From Branchiostoma belcheri (lineage: Eukaryota > Chordata > Leptocardii > Amphioxiformes > Branchiostomatidae): a stretch of 64,000 bases of DNA. Every line of letters begins with the position of its first letter. Position 1 is the stretch's first letter. Shown piece after piece: positions 1 to 9,441 of this stretch. Under the pieces are notes generated by a model. The model ran no database searches, was not told the origin of the DNA, and was given only the letters and a program-made list of their open reading frames with translations. The stretch is from assembly GCF_001625305.1 (NCBI RefSeq), contig NW_017802380.1, positions 3,580,086 through 3,644,085 on the forward strand, written 5' to 3'. Position numbers and translations under genes: made by a program.

Positions 1-1
1 G

Positions 2-1930
2 TCAAATAACAAAATAACCCACCTCCCCTCTTTCAATACAACTCCTGCAATACGATATCTTTTTATCGACATCAACAAGATGAACAACATATTACCACAA
101 ACGTTCCAAGGACTTTGTGAGCTAGTCTACCTTGATGTTGACAGAAATGAGATCGTTTCTCTTCGTCAGTTCGCTTTTTCTTCACTCACAACGTTGTCCG
201 AACTCATTCTCTCACATAACTACATTTCTCACATATCAGAACGTGCTTTTTACGGTTTGGTAAGTCTGGACTTCCTCGAACTCTCAGGAAACCGCCTTTC
301 TGTGTTTCCGATGCGGGCCATCAAGTTAGTCCCCACTAAACATCTCTCTTTGGTTCTGCTTAGATTAAACAACATCAGTAAAATACCGAGAGACATAAAA
401 GCAGTGCGTCCAGAGACTTCTTACGATTTGCGAGGAAACCCTTTGCGTTGTCCAGATGAATCAAACAACACATCTAACAACACAGAGTATGTAAGAACGT
501 TTGTGGCCTATTTTTACATGATCGACACACGAAATAATCGATCTTTCGTTCACAAAATAATATTTGTCAAAGAACGATTTAAATCTTTTGGCATCCATCC
601 CTCCATCTTCAAGGTATTTGAAGACACAAACATCCTAACAGAATTAGCACAAGACGTTGTACCTGGTATAAACAAGGCTGGTTCAGTCTTTGATATAAAG
701 TTACGTTCCGCAAACTCGTACTACCTGAGCACCCCGAGTGGACGCATCGAACTTCCCAATTCTGCTGAGGTCAGCATGATGAAAAATTTACCAGTAAAGG
801 ACTCCGGCGTATACACCTTTGTAGCGGAAAAAGGTGACCTAAAAGCAAAATTTGATATTGTTTTATGCGTAGTTAAGAAAAACAGTGAGAAACGGCAACA
901 CCAGATAACAACAGATAAAAACAAACCAGACAACTGTCCCAATTTTACGAACAAGTCCTGTTGTTTACCTGGGTATCGTTTAAGGCCAGTTGGTCAGAAG
1001 TTCTGTGCTCCTGGCAACATTACTACAGAAAGCAGGAGACCTAACATTTTGTTAATCGCTGCCGTCACCATTAGTTGTTTCCTTGCGGTACTCATTCCCA
1101 CCGTGGTGTTGTGTTGTAGAAAACGGTCCGGTGCTAACCGAAATAACACTACCACTTCAAGTGCAACATTTCAAGCGGGAGTACAAGCTATGGTTATCTC
1201 TGTTCCTGCCGCACCCAATGCATATCAAATACAGGAAGAACTCGATCCCAACACTTTCTCCCTACGACGTTCCCAACTGGTCCAAACTCCGTCAGTTACA
1301 GATGAGGCACGATCTCGTCTCCATGCCGCGACTCAAACCGCTGCTGCGGACACGACCCTTCTTACTACACAAGCAGAAATCCATCAATACAGTAACGATG
1401 ATACACTCGGGCATTCTGGAGACACTGAGGAGGGACAGGATCACTACGCCTCTGCGGCACCGCCCCCTCTACCTGTGTGTGACGGCTACGGTCCTGGAGC
1501 TACAGGACCGGACCCGCTACAACCCGGAGCTGGACAACCTGTCTGTCACATGGATGAAACTGAGTCCGATGAGGAAGAAAGGCCCTACGGAATGGCAACA
1601 GAAAATCCAGTGTATGACGACACAAACCTAAATCAGAGTCACCCAACTCCGTATTACTGTGCGGTAAATGTGAACCAAAGCGAAAGTACCCCTTCTGTTT
1701 CAAGAAGTAGCTTGTACGGACAGCAACCCGAAAACACAGACCTAAATCTGAGTAACCCTACTCCATGTTACTGTGCGGTAAATGAGAACCAAGTCGAAAC
1801 GACCTGTTCTCTTTCAAGAAATAGCTTGTACGGACAGCAACCCGAAAACATGACCGCGGCACATGACAGTGCCCGTACTATGGAGGATTTGGACATCCTG
1901 TATGAAAGTTGTCAAGCAACGGACGAGTGA
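2..1930 (+). CDS. LRR-Ig-like type I transmembrane receptor, copy A (5' end outside window)
   Basis: Probable cell-surface recognition receptor. The frame is open from base 2, 26 codons before the first in-window Met at 80, and those codons match residues 50-75 of the complete copy at 5960-7930, so the signal peptide and first LRR are off the window. Visible in order: leucine-rich repeats with LxxLxLxxNxI spacing; an Ig-like segment with the DSGVY signature (a D-x-G-x-Y F-strand motif); a Cys-rich stalk; one hydrophobic transmembrane helix followed by CCRKR; a disordered acidic/Pro-rich cytoplasmic tail with tyrosine motifs (ENPVYDD, an NPxY site, and SLYGQQPEN twice). The coding sequence has no intron in the window. 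A 38-residue tail module is present twice here and once in copy B. Ligand unknown; the LRR plus Ig-like architecture is known to be expanded in lancelets (family knowledge). Confidence 0.85.
   Translation, partial: SNNKITHLPSFNTTPAIRYLFIDINKMNNILPQTFQGLCELVYLDVDRNEIVSLRQFAFSSLTTLSELILSHNYISHISERAFYGLVSLDFLELSGNRLSVFPMRAIKLVPTKHLSLVLLRLNNISKIPRDIKAVRPETSYDLRGNPLRCPDESNNTSNNTEYVRTFVAYFYMIDTRNNRSFVHKIIFVKERFKSFGIHPSIFKVFEDTNILTELAQDVVPGINKAGSVFDIKLRSANSYYLSTPSGRIELPNSAEVSMMKNLPVKDSGVYTFVAEKGDLKAKFDIVLCVVKKNSEKRQHQITTDKNKPDNCPNFTNKSCCLPGYRLRPVGQKFCAPGNITTESRRPNILLIAAVTISCFLAVLIPTVVLCCRKRSGANRNNTTTSSATFQAGVQAMVISVPAAPNAYQIQEELDPNTFSLRRSQLVQTPSVTDEARSRLHAATQTAAADTTLLTTQAEIHQYSNDDTLGHSGDTEEGQDHYASAAPPPLPVCDGYGPGATGPDPLQPGAGQPVCHMDETESDEEERPYGMATENPVYDDTNLNQSHPTPYYCAVNVNQSESTPSVSRSSLYGQQPENTDLNLSNPTPCYCAVNENQVETTCSLSRNSLYGQQPENMTAAHDSARTMEDLDILYESCQATDE
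1627..1854 (+). repeat. 114-bp tandem duplication in the receptor tail (two units)
   Basis: Units 1627-1740 and 1741-1854 are direct, in-frame and clearly diverged. Each encodes 38 residues running from NLNQS/NLSNP through YYCAVN/CYCAVN to SLYGQQPEN. Copy B of the gene has a single unit. Confidence 0.9.
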
Positions 1931-2252
1931 CCAATGCCAGTATTTCTAGATAACCAGAAAATAACTGGGTAAAGATGAGAGGAATGAAGTCACTCAACTC
2001 GTTCAGACAGTGTTGATTTTGGCTCAGCATTGCCAATAGCTGTCACTTCTGTTATTACATGTATTAAAAGGAATACATTGACTGCAACATGCAAATTCTG
2101 ATGCAATGTTGACTAAACATCCAACAACCAATTAAAAGTTCTGCACACACAGGCACATTACGATGTGCTTCTAAAGGGTATACTCAAATTGAGCCCAATG
2201 CTCTTAGCCATTTCAATTATCTGTATTTCGTTATTACACATCTTAGTTGTTA

Positions 2253-2258
2253 AATAAA
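2253..2258 (+). other. Likely polyadenylation signal of receptor copy A
   Basis: AATAAA lies 323 bp after the stop codon. The corresponding position in the copy B flank (near 8224-8234) reads AAAAATAAG, without the canonical hexamer. Confidence 0.45.
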
Positions 2259-3316
2259 AGTAGACTTACTTTGATGTATTTAATTTCAATGTCTGTTTTA
2301 ATAAGTTAATAAGGCCAACTTGGAACTAGTTCTGTCAAATGATTTGACAAACAGCAAACATACAATGTAGAAAAGTGCAAAAGCAGTACTTTGACAATGT
2401 GAACTCCATACGTAAAAGAAAGAATGGGAAACTAATAATCTATTTCTAATATTAGATCTTCAACAATAGTAAGAGTAAGGATAAAATGTCTACAAATGTG
2501 GGTTAGTATAGGAAAAAAACATCTTGTAAAAATTCAGCCTAGATTAAAGAAAGTCTTGATCTGAAACTGGAGTAACATAATGGGTATATATAGAATGTGT
2601 AGATCTGAAGCAGTCCTGGTTTATAATACATGTATGGTAGAACAAAAGAGTCAAATGTATAGCTCATTTTTGTGACTGCATTATTGCATCAAACCTAAGA
2701 CACTTTGAACATAATGGACAATAGGAGATGAAATTTCTTGTACAAAACAGTAAACACTCTTCCAAAATACTACTTTGTAAACCTGCCACTTTTTGTGCCA
2801 AGGTAGTTTTAATCTGCTCAAGAATGTGATGGCTTGTAAGTACATGTATTATTTTCCACATTTTTAAAATGCAACAGATCACTGGAATGTAATCCTTCTC
2901 ACATCTCTGTATTAGCCTGTCCTGATGCCAGAATTTTTAGCTTTAACATACCCTCTGTCGCCTTCCTGCCAAAAAGACTGGGCGTGCGCATGGTCTGTCT
3001 GCTTTGCGATGACGTCACGTAAAGAGTCAATTCAACTGTCACGTGCTGGGCAAGGCCCCTGCTGAACAAAATGATAAAATGCCAGGCATAATATGCAGAG
3101 GAGGTAAAGACTTGAGGGATTTGAAATAAAGGTAGTTAAATGTGCTTGAAAGTGCTTGTTTTCTATGGTTTCACCATAGATTCCACCGGAAAGGTCATTT
3201 GCTCCCCTATGGCTCCAACTACGAAGCCATTCACAAGTTCTCTTCCGGCGACGAGTGAAGAATCCGCTAGGTGGCGTGCTTTCACGGCAGAGAAATTAAC
3301 GGTAGCAACTTGGGAG

Positions 3317-3457
3317 TAATCTCCAAGCAGATTTTTCAGTGGTCACCAAAGACAGTATCAAATTGATCAGGCAGTATCCATTGGCCACCCGGTGGCTAGT
3401 GGACACTCCTCTGCCAATGGATACTGCCTTGCCACCGTAGAATCTGCTTGGAGATTA
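3317..3457. mobile_element. Hairpin MITE with TAATCTCCAAGCAGAT ends
   Basis: The ends are inverted copies (TAATCTCCAAGCAGAT at 3317; its complement ends at 3457). Flanks CTTGGGAG and CTTGAGAG are an 8-bp direct repeat with one mismatch. Related partial copies lie near 19211 and 58056. It is absent from the matching flank of the second receptor copy. Confidence 0.7.
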
Positions 3458-3620
3458 CTTGAGAGGCTAATTTCAGTGCTGTCTATTCGGCCAATTTCCA
3501 CACTTTCAGGCCGCTGAAGCCTGGCAAAGGCTAGAAGAATTGTATAAATGTGTACAAAAGGAAATAAAAAGTTTACATCGCAATACTAGTATTTGTTTTA
3601 TTGATTGCATCATACCATGT

Positions 3621-4335
3621 CCTTTCTAGGACAATACCGTTCATTATGGCTTCACCACAAAGTGGTGAAGACATATTGTGTTCTCTCATGTTTCTTCTTC
3701 TCCTCCTCCTCCCCCTGCCATTTCTTTAAATGGATCCATCTCTGCCGTTTTTGGGCCAAATAACACGAAATTTGGCATGAAGGTAGAGTGGGCAAGTACC
3801 CCGACGCACTGTTTTAATTTTTTTGAAAAATTGTTTTATTTGGGTTTTTTGGCCATTTTCAGGCAAAAAATATACATTTTTGTACATTTTGAGATCTGGG
3901 GCCCTGGTACTAAAACCAAATGACCTGAAATTTGGTATGGGGATACCTTGGACATATGTCTACAAAACTTCATTCAAGCTTTCATCATACACCACTTTAA
4001 AATTGGGGAAAATAAGGCTTTTTGGCTATTTTCGGACCAAAAATGTACATTTTTGGCTCCTGTGCCCTAATATTAAATCCGAATGACCTGAAATTTGGTA
4101 TGGGGATACCTTGGTCACATGTCCAAAGAATGTTATTCACGATTTTGACAATTAAACCACTTTAAAATTATGTAAAATAGGGCTTTTTGGCTATTTCCGG
4201 CATTGGAAGGTTCCATTGCTGCATGGGGGTGTAGACTATTGGCGGCCATCGTGGAATAGATCCATTTTCGGTATGGGGGATGTGGTGAAGCCATCGCTGC
4301 ATTTGCTCTCAAGCAAATGTCGGCCTTTCTAGTAA
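3621..4335. mobile_element. Unclassified repeat element with internal tandem units and inverted ends
   Basis: A perfect 13-bp inverted pair (ATGGCTTCACCAC at 3646-3658, complement at 4282-4294) encloses about 2.5 diverged direct units of roughly 160-180 bp. Each unit has the order CTTTTTGGCTATTTTC, a T-rich ACATTTTTG stretch, then GACCTGAAATTTGGTATGGG, seen at about 3830-4015, 4016-4187 and 4188 onward. No convincing coding sequence; short ORFs here are chance. I could not assign a superfamily. Confidence 0.6.
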
Positions 4336-5087
4336 TATATGATATATCAAATCAAATCATCGCTGGTGTCCCTCAAAATTGAATGTGAATAGCTAGCAAT
4401 CAGTTTATTGTCTGTGACTTTCAATTTCAACATTTCTCATGTTATTTTTGTGTGAGAATTCATACTTTGATCAAATTAGACAGATTGCTCGTTCCGTATC
4501 ATACAAATGGTGTCCTGAAGAATAGAACCTGAATCATTACCACGTCTACTCTTAACTTGTTTTCCGGTGCAGAAGTTAATAGAGGTTCGATTGCATTCTA
4601 TACAACTTGGTTATGTTCGGGCACTGAACTATACCGAGTTTAGTGACCAGGGCCGTAAGAATGTAACGTTACATGCAGAATTCGGGGAGGCGACGGTGGG
4701 TGTAATAAGATAGTGCGGTTCTTTTCCCAGACAATAATCCTTACCCTCGGGTGCTTCCTCGGCCCCATCACTGTTATCTTACATGTCCCCGGAATTTGAA
4801 CCAATGTCCTTGAGGTACAATGTACCAAGAAGGATATACTCATCATAAATCATCCACGGGGTGCAGATTTCTTGCCTCTGGGAGAGTGTGCGGCTAAATT
4901 TTATTCATTGTTTCTCTCAAGGACCCTCAAGACTTCGGATTCAAGAACATAGCATATGGAACTAGTAATATGGGGCCTAATATGGAACGAAACACGTTTT
5001 TTTTACCATGAAGTTATGAACATATTACCATGTGAACATAAGGCGATAGAGTTAGTCTCCACCAAGCCTTCCTACGGGGTAACGGAT
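4336..5087. other. Intergenic stretch, no gene seen
   Basis: No spliceable coding exon or RNA gene recognised. A sequence resembling the end of the 27-kb MITE (TAGTCTCCACCA) occurs at about 5053, possibly a solo or degraded copy. Confidence 0.5.
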
Positions 5088-5177
5088 GGTATTCTCCTTC
5101 GCAGACTTCTGATGCGGCGGAAACCGTCTCTCCCCAAAAAAATTAACGCCGCCGCATCAGGAGTCTGCGAAAGAGGT
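5088..5177. mobile_element. 90-bp hairpin MITE with 8-bp target-site duplication
   Basis: The arms TCGCAGACTTCTGATGCGGCG (about 5099-5119) and their near-complement (about 5147-5170) form a hairpin. It is flanked by perfect direct repeats TAACGGAT at 5080-5087 and 5178-5185. Confidence 0.7.
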
Positions 5178-5639
5178 TAACGGATCTTAGGATTCGGCAA
5201 AAAAGGGAAATACATGTACTAGTAGCTGACTAGGAGTGTCAGTCCGCGGGAGGGTGGTGGTGCTGCAAATGAACTGTACAGTGACCAAACTTCCCAGACT
5301 AATTATTACCCCGTTTGGCTAAATTTTACCGATTTTGGACCCGCGGGGTTAGTGTGGTGGTGACTACGTCGATAGAGCGAATAAATCTTAAAGAAGATGC
5401 TGGGATGGGACAAGAGAGGTCAGAGATACAATAGTTTTTTAAAGAAAGTTCCTCTTGTATAGTATTCATCCGGGCGGTGGCCTCAATGCCATGATAGTCG
5501 GAATGAATGGGAAATGTGTAAATTGTATGTCAGACTAATTTGCAGGCTGTTTCCTGAGGCGAAGTTCATGGCATCGGACCAATGACAGAAGTTTATTTCG
5601 CCGCAATGCACCACTTGACACTCCATAAAAAGCATTTCT

Positions 5640-5959
5640 TGCGCGGCCTCCCTCACACGCAGAGACGCAGAGTCACGGTTTCCCCTAGCCTGGTTTTGGG
5701 CCTTCCAGCGTCACGATCAGGTCAGTTTCAACATTACTCACTTTTGCACGATCCGCGATGAAGTCTTACTCCTAGAGAGAATTTTTTCTTACTAAAGTTT
5801 ATGTAGCATGGTTGTTTTGTGCCTTGTTCAGGCTATTTACAACAAAATCACGACTTTTAATTTTGTTAAGTATCTGGTTTCTGTTGTAATTGCTCGTTGG
5901 ATCATTTCCTTTGTATCCACAGGAAGTTTTAACAGCGCATTATTGTACCGTGACGCAAA
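5640..5959 (+). promoter_or_regulatory. Probable 5' non-coding exon and intron of receptor copy B
   Basis: A donor CAG|GTCAGT at 5720/5721 and a pyrimidine-rich acceptor ending TATCCACAG at 5922 frame an approximately 200-bp intron just before the initiator at 5960. The transcription start would lie upstream of 5720. Unproven without RNA evidence. Confidence 0.45.
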
Positions 5960-7930
5960 ATGGAAAACCTGGCTACCGCCATCATCTTTGCTTTGTCAGC
6001 CACTTGTTTGGGAAAAATCACTGCTTATAACACTGATTATACAGGACAGAACTTAACACACGTCCCTATAGACTCCATCGCGCCTGACACCCACACACTA
6101 AGGTTGTCAAATAACAAAATAACCCACCTCCCCTCTTTCAATACAACTCCTGCAATACGATACCTTTTTATCGACAACAACAAGGTGAAACGCATATTAC
6201 CACAAATGTTTCAAGGACTTCGTGAGCTAGTCTACCTTGATGTTGACAGAAATGAGATCGTTTCTCTTCGTCAGTTCACTTTTTCTACTCTCGCGACGTT
6301 GTCCGAACTCATCCTCTCACACAACTACATTTCTCACATATCAGAACAGGCTTTTCACGGTTTGGTAAGTCTGGACTTCCTCGAACTCTCAGGAAACCGC
6401 CTTTCTGTATTTCCGATGCGAGCCATCAAGTTAGTCCCCACTAAGCATCTCTCTTTGGTTCTGCTTAGATTAAACAACATCAGTAAAATACCGAGAGATA
6501 TAAAAACAGTACGTCCGGAGACTTCTTACGATTTGCGAGGAAACCCTTTGCGTTGTCCAGATGAACCAAACAGCACGGAGTATGCAAGTACTAGTATGTT
6601 TATGGCCATAATATACATGATCAACACACGTAATAATCGATCTTTCGTTAACAAAATAATATTTGTCAAAGAACGATTTAAATCCTTCGGGATCCATCCC
6701 TACATTTTGGAGGTATTTGAAGACACAGACATCCTAACAGGATTAGTAAAGGACGTTGTACCTGGTATAACCAAGGATGGTTCAGTCTTTGATATAATGT
6801 TACGTTACGCAAACTCATACTATTTGAGCACCCCGAGTGGACGCATCGAGCTTACCAATTCTGCTGAGGTCAGCATGATGAAAAACTCACCAGTAAAGGA
6901 CTCCGGCGTATACACCTTTGTAGCGGAAAAAGGTGACGTAAAAGCGAAATTTGATATTGTCTTGTGTGTGGTTAAGAAAAACAACGAGAAACGGCAACAC
7001 CAGACAACAGATGAAAACAAACTAGACAAATGTCCCACTTTTACGAATAAGTCCTGTTGTTCACCTGAGTATCGTTTAAGGTCGATTGATCGAAAGTTCT
7101 GTGCTCCTGGCAACAGTACTTCAGAAACCACAAATCCTCGTGGACCTAACATTGTGTTGATCGCTGTCATCACCGTTACTAGTTTCCTTACGGTACTCAT
7201 TCCCACCACTGCGGTGTTATGTTGTAGGAAACAGTCCAGTACTAACCGAAACCACACTAACCCGTCTAGTGCAACATTTCATGCGGGAGTGCAGGCTATG
7301 GTGATCTCTGTTCCTGCCGTACCCAATGCGTATCAAATACAGGAAGAACTCGATCCCAACACTTTCTCCCTACGACGTTCCCAACTGGTCCAAACTCCGT
7401 CAGTTACAGACGAGGCACGATCTCGTCTCCATGCCGTGACTCAAACCGCTGCTACGGACACGGCCCTTATTACTACACAAGCAGAAATCCACCAGTACAG
7501 TAACGATGATACACCCGGACACTCTGCTGACACTGAGGGACAGCATCACTACGCCTCTGTGGCACCGCCCCCTCTACCTGTGGGTGAAGATGAAGACAGC
7601 TCCAGTCCCGGGGCCACAAGTCTGTACCCGCTACAGCCCGGATCTGGACAGCATGTCCGTCAAACCGATGAAATTGAGTCCGATGAGGAAGAAATGCCGT
7701 ACGGCATAGCAACAGAAAATCCAGTGTATGAAGACACAAACCTAAATCAGAGTGACCCAACTCCATATTACTGTGCGGTAAATGAGAACCAAAGTGAAAT
7801 GACCCCCTCTGTTTCAAGAAATAGCTTGTACGGACGGCAACCAGAAAACAGTACTGCGGCACATGACAGTATCCGCACTACGGAAAATTTAGACATCCTA
7901 TATCAAAGTTGTCAAGCAACCGACGAGTGA
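5960..7930 (+). CDS. LRR-Ig-like type I transmembrane receptor, copy B (complete)
   Basis: 656 residues in a single coding exon. Signal peptide about 1-22; LRRs about 25-200, ending in an LRRCT-like GNPLRCP; an Ig-like region about 245-338 with DSGVY but without an obvious canonical first cysteine; a Cys-rich stalk about 358-382 (KSCC, KFCAPG); transmembrane helix about 396-421; then a 235-residue disordered tail. Tail tyrosines: Y590 in ENPVYED (NPxY, a PTB-domain type site), Y603/Y604 in TPYYCAVN, Y624 in NSLYGRQ and Y648 in DILYQSC. None is a textbook ITIM/ITAM pair. The start is fixed by the signal peptide after a plausible 5' splice acceptor. It is a tandem duplicate of the gene at the window start. 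Likely a recognition or adhesion receptor; ligand and signalling partners unknown. Confidence 0.88.
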   Translation: MENLATAIIFALSATCLGKITAYNTDYTGQNLTHVPIDSIAPDTHTLRLSNNKITHLPSFNTTPAIRYLFIDNNKVKRILPQMFQGLRELVYLDVDRNEIVSLRQFTFSTLATLSELILSHNYISHISEQAFHGLVSLDFLELSGNRLSVFPMRAIKLVPTKHLSLVLLRLNNISKIPRDIKTVRPETSYDLRGNPLRCPDEPNSTEYASTSMFMAIIYMINTRNNRSFVNKIIFVKERFKSFGIHPYILEVFEDTDILTGLVKDVVPGITKDGSVFDIMLRYANSYYLSTPSGRIELTNSAEVSMMKNSPVKDSGVYTFVAEKGDVKAKFDIVLCVVKKNNEKRQHQTTDENKLDKCPTFTNKSCCSPEYRLRSIDRKFCAPGNSTSETTNPRGPNIVLIAVITVTSFLTVLIPTTAVLCCRKQSSTNRNHTNPSSATFHAGVQAMVISVPAVPNAYQIQEELDPNTFSLRRSQLVQTPSVTDEARSRLHAVTQTAATDTALITTQAEIHQYSNDDTPGHSADTEGQHHYASVAPPPLPVGEDEDSSSPGATSLYPLQPGSGQHVRQTDEIESDEEEMPYGIATENPVYEDTNLNQSDPTPYYCAVNENQSEMTPSVSRNSLYGRQPENSTAAHDSIRTTENLDILYQSCQATDE

Positions 7931-9412
7931 CCAAGGGCAGTATCTCTAGATAACCAGAAAATAACAGGTAAGATTTATAATGTTGGCTTTGACTCAGAAT
8001 TGCCAACAGTTGCCACTTCTGTTACTGTTTGTATTGAAAGGAAGATATTGGCTGCAACAGGCAAAATTCTGACCAAACATCCAGACAAAAACATGAAAAA
8101 ATTTTGAACACATAGGCGCATTACAATGTACTCTCAAAGGGTAGGCGCATTACAATGTACTCAAATTGAGCCCATTGCTCCTAGGCATATTTATCTGTAT
8201 TTCATTATTACACATCTTAGTCATTAAAAATAAGTAGACTGTTACTTTGATGTATTTCAATATTCTTTTTAATAAGTTAGTAAGGCCAACTTGGAACTAG
8301 TTTTGTCGAACGATTGACAAACAGTAAAAATACTATGTAGAAAAGTGCAAAAGTGCTTTGACAATGTGAACTCCATACATGTACATAAAAGAAAGAATGG
8401 GAAACTACTAATTTCTAATGTTAGATCTTCAACAATAACATTGTCTAGAAGTGAAGAGTAAGGGTAAAATGTTAACAAATGTGCGTAAGTATAGGAAAAC
8501 AACATCTTGTAAAGAGTCAGCCTAGATTAAAGAAAGTCTTAATCTGAAACTGGTGTAACATAATGTGCATGTATAGAATATGTAGATCTGAAGCAGTCCA
8601 GGTTTATAATACATGTACATAAGAGCCAAGTGTGTTGCTCATTTTTGTGACTGCATTATTGCATCAAACTTAAGACATGTACTACTAGTAGTACAATAAT
8701 GCTGGCCTGTAAACTGACTAAATGTCAAACTCTGTACACTTTGTACATAATGTACAACAGGAGACTAAAGACTATTTCGTGTACAAAACACTCTTCCAAA
8801 ATACTACTTTGTAAATCTTCCACCTTTTATGCCAAGGTTGTTTTAATCTGTTCAAGAATGATGGCCTGTAAATATTACTTTCAATATCTTTAAAATGCAA
8901 CAGATCTTTGGAATGTAATCTTTCTCACATCTGTGTTAGCCTGTCCTGATGCCAGAAATCTTAGCTTTAACACGCTCTCAGTCCCCCTTTCCTACCAAAT
9001 AGACTGCACGTGCACATGGTCTATCTGCTTGGTGATGACGTCACGTAAAAAGTCAATTCAACTGTCACGTGCTGGGCAAGGCCTCTGCTGAACAAAATGA
9101 TAAAATGCCAAACAGAATATGTGTGGGCCTTTTTCCCAGGGAAATGATGAGAGATTGTAATAAAGCTAATAAGGCTGGCATCCAGGCCAGTGTTAGCCTG
9201 AAGCCCTAGACACCTCATGTGTAGCCTCTACCAGGCTCCTATAGCGGCTGAAAGAGTTGACATTGGCCAAATACATTTGTACACAGATAACATGCCAGGG
9301 GAGTTTGTAAAAGAAGTATAATTTGCTCCTCCCTTTAGTGGACCAGAATCATCTGTCTATTTGGCCAATTTCTACTCTTTCCGCCTACTTCTGAAGCCTG
9401 GCAAAGGCTACC
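6104..9412. repeat. Tandem segmental duplication, unit 2
   Basis: Partner of 1-3535, including most of the receptor coding exon and about 1.5 kb of 3' flank. It stops about 30 bp short of the NSMCE3 stop codon (9442). No other gene is visible in 7931-9441. Confidence 0.85.
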
Positions 9413-9441
9413 CAATGTGATGAAGATATTGCAGTTTGGCC

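Larger units (their letters stand above)
1..3535. repeat. Tandem segmental duplication, unit 1 (partner about 6104-9412)
   Basis: Coding sequence, 3' UTR and downstream flank are all near-identical to 6104-9412. Homology is continuous to about 3090/9118, is broken, then resumes at about 3480-3535/9355-9412 in the stretch containing GAAGCCTGGCAAAGGCTA. The break in unit 1 includes a hairpin element at 3317-3457 that unit 2 lacks. The region 1931-3316 has no other gene that I can see. Confidence 0.85.

Noticed and set aside
1083..1703. Additional frames on both strands within the receptor tail
   Set aside because: Shadow frames; the same pattern recurs in copy B opposite its conserved tail.
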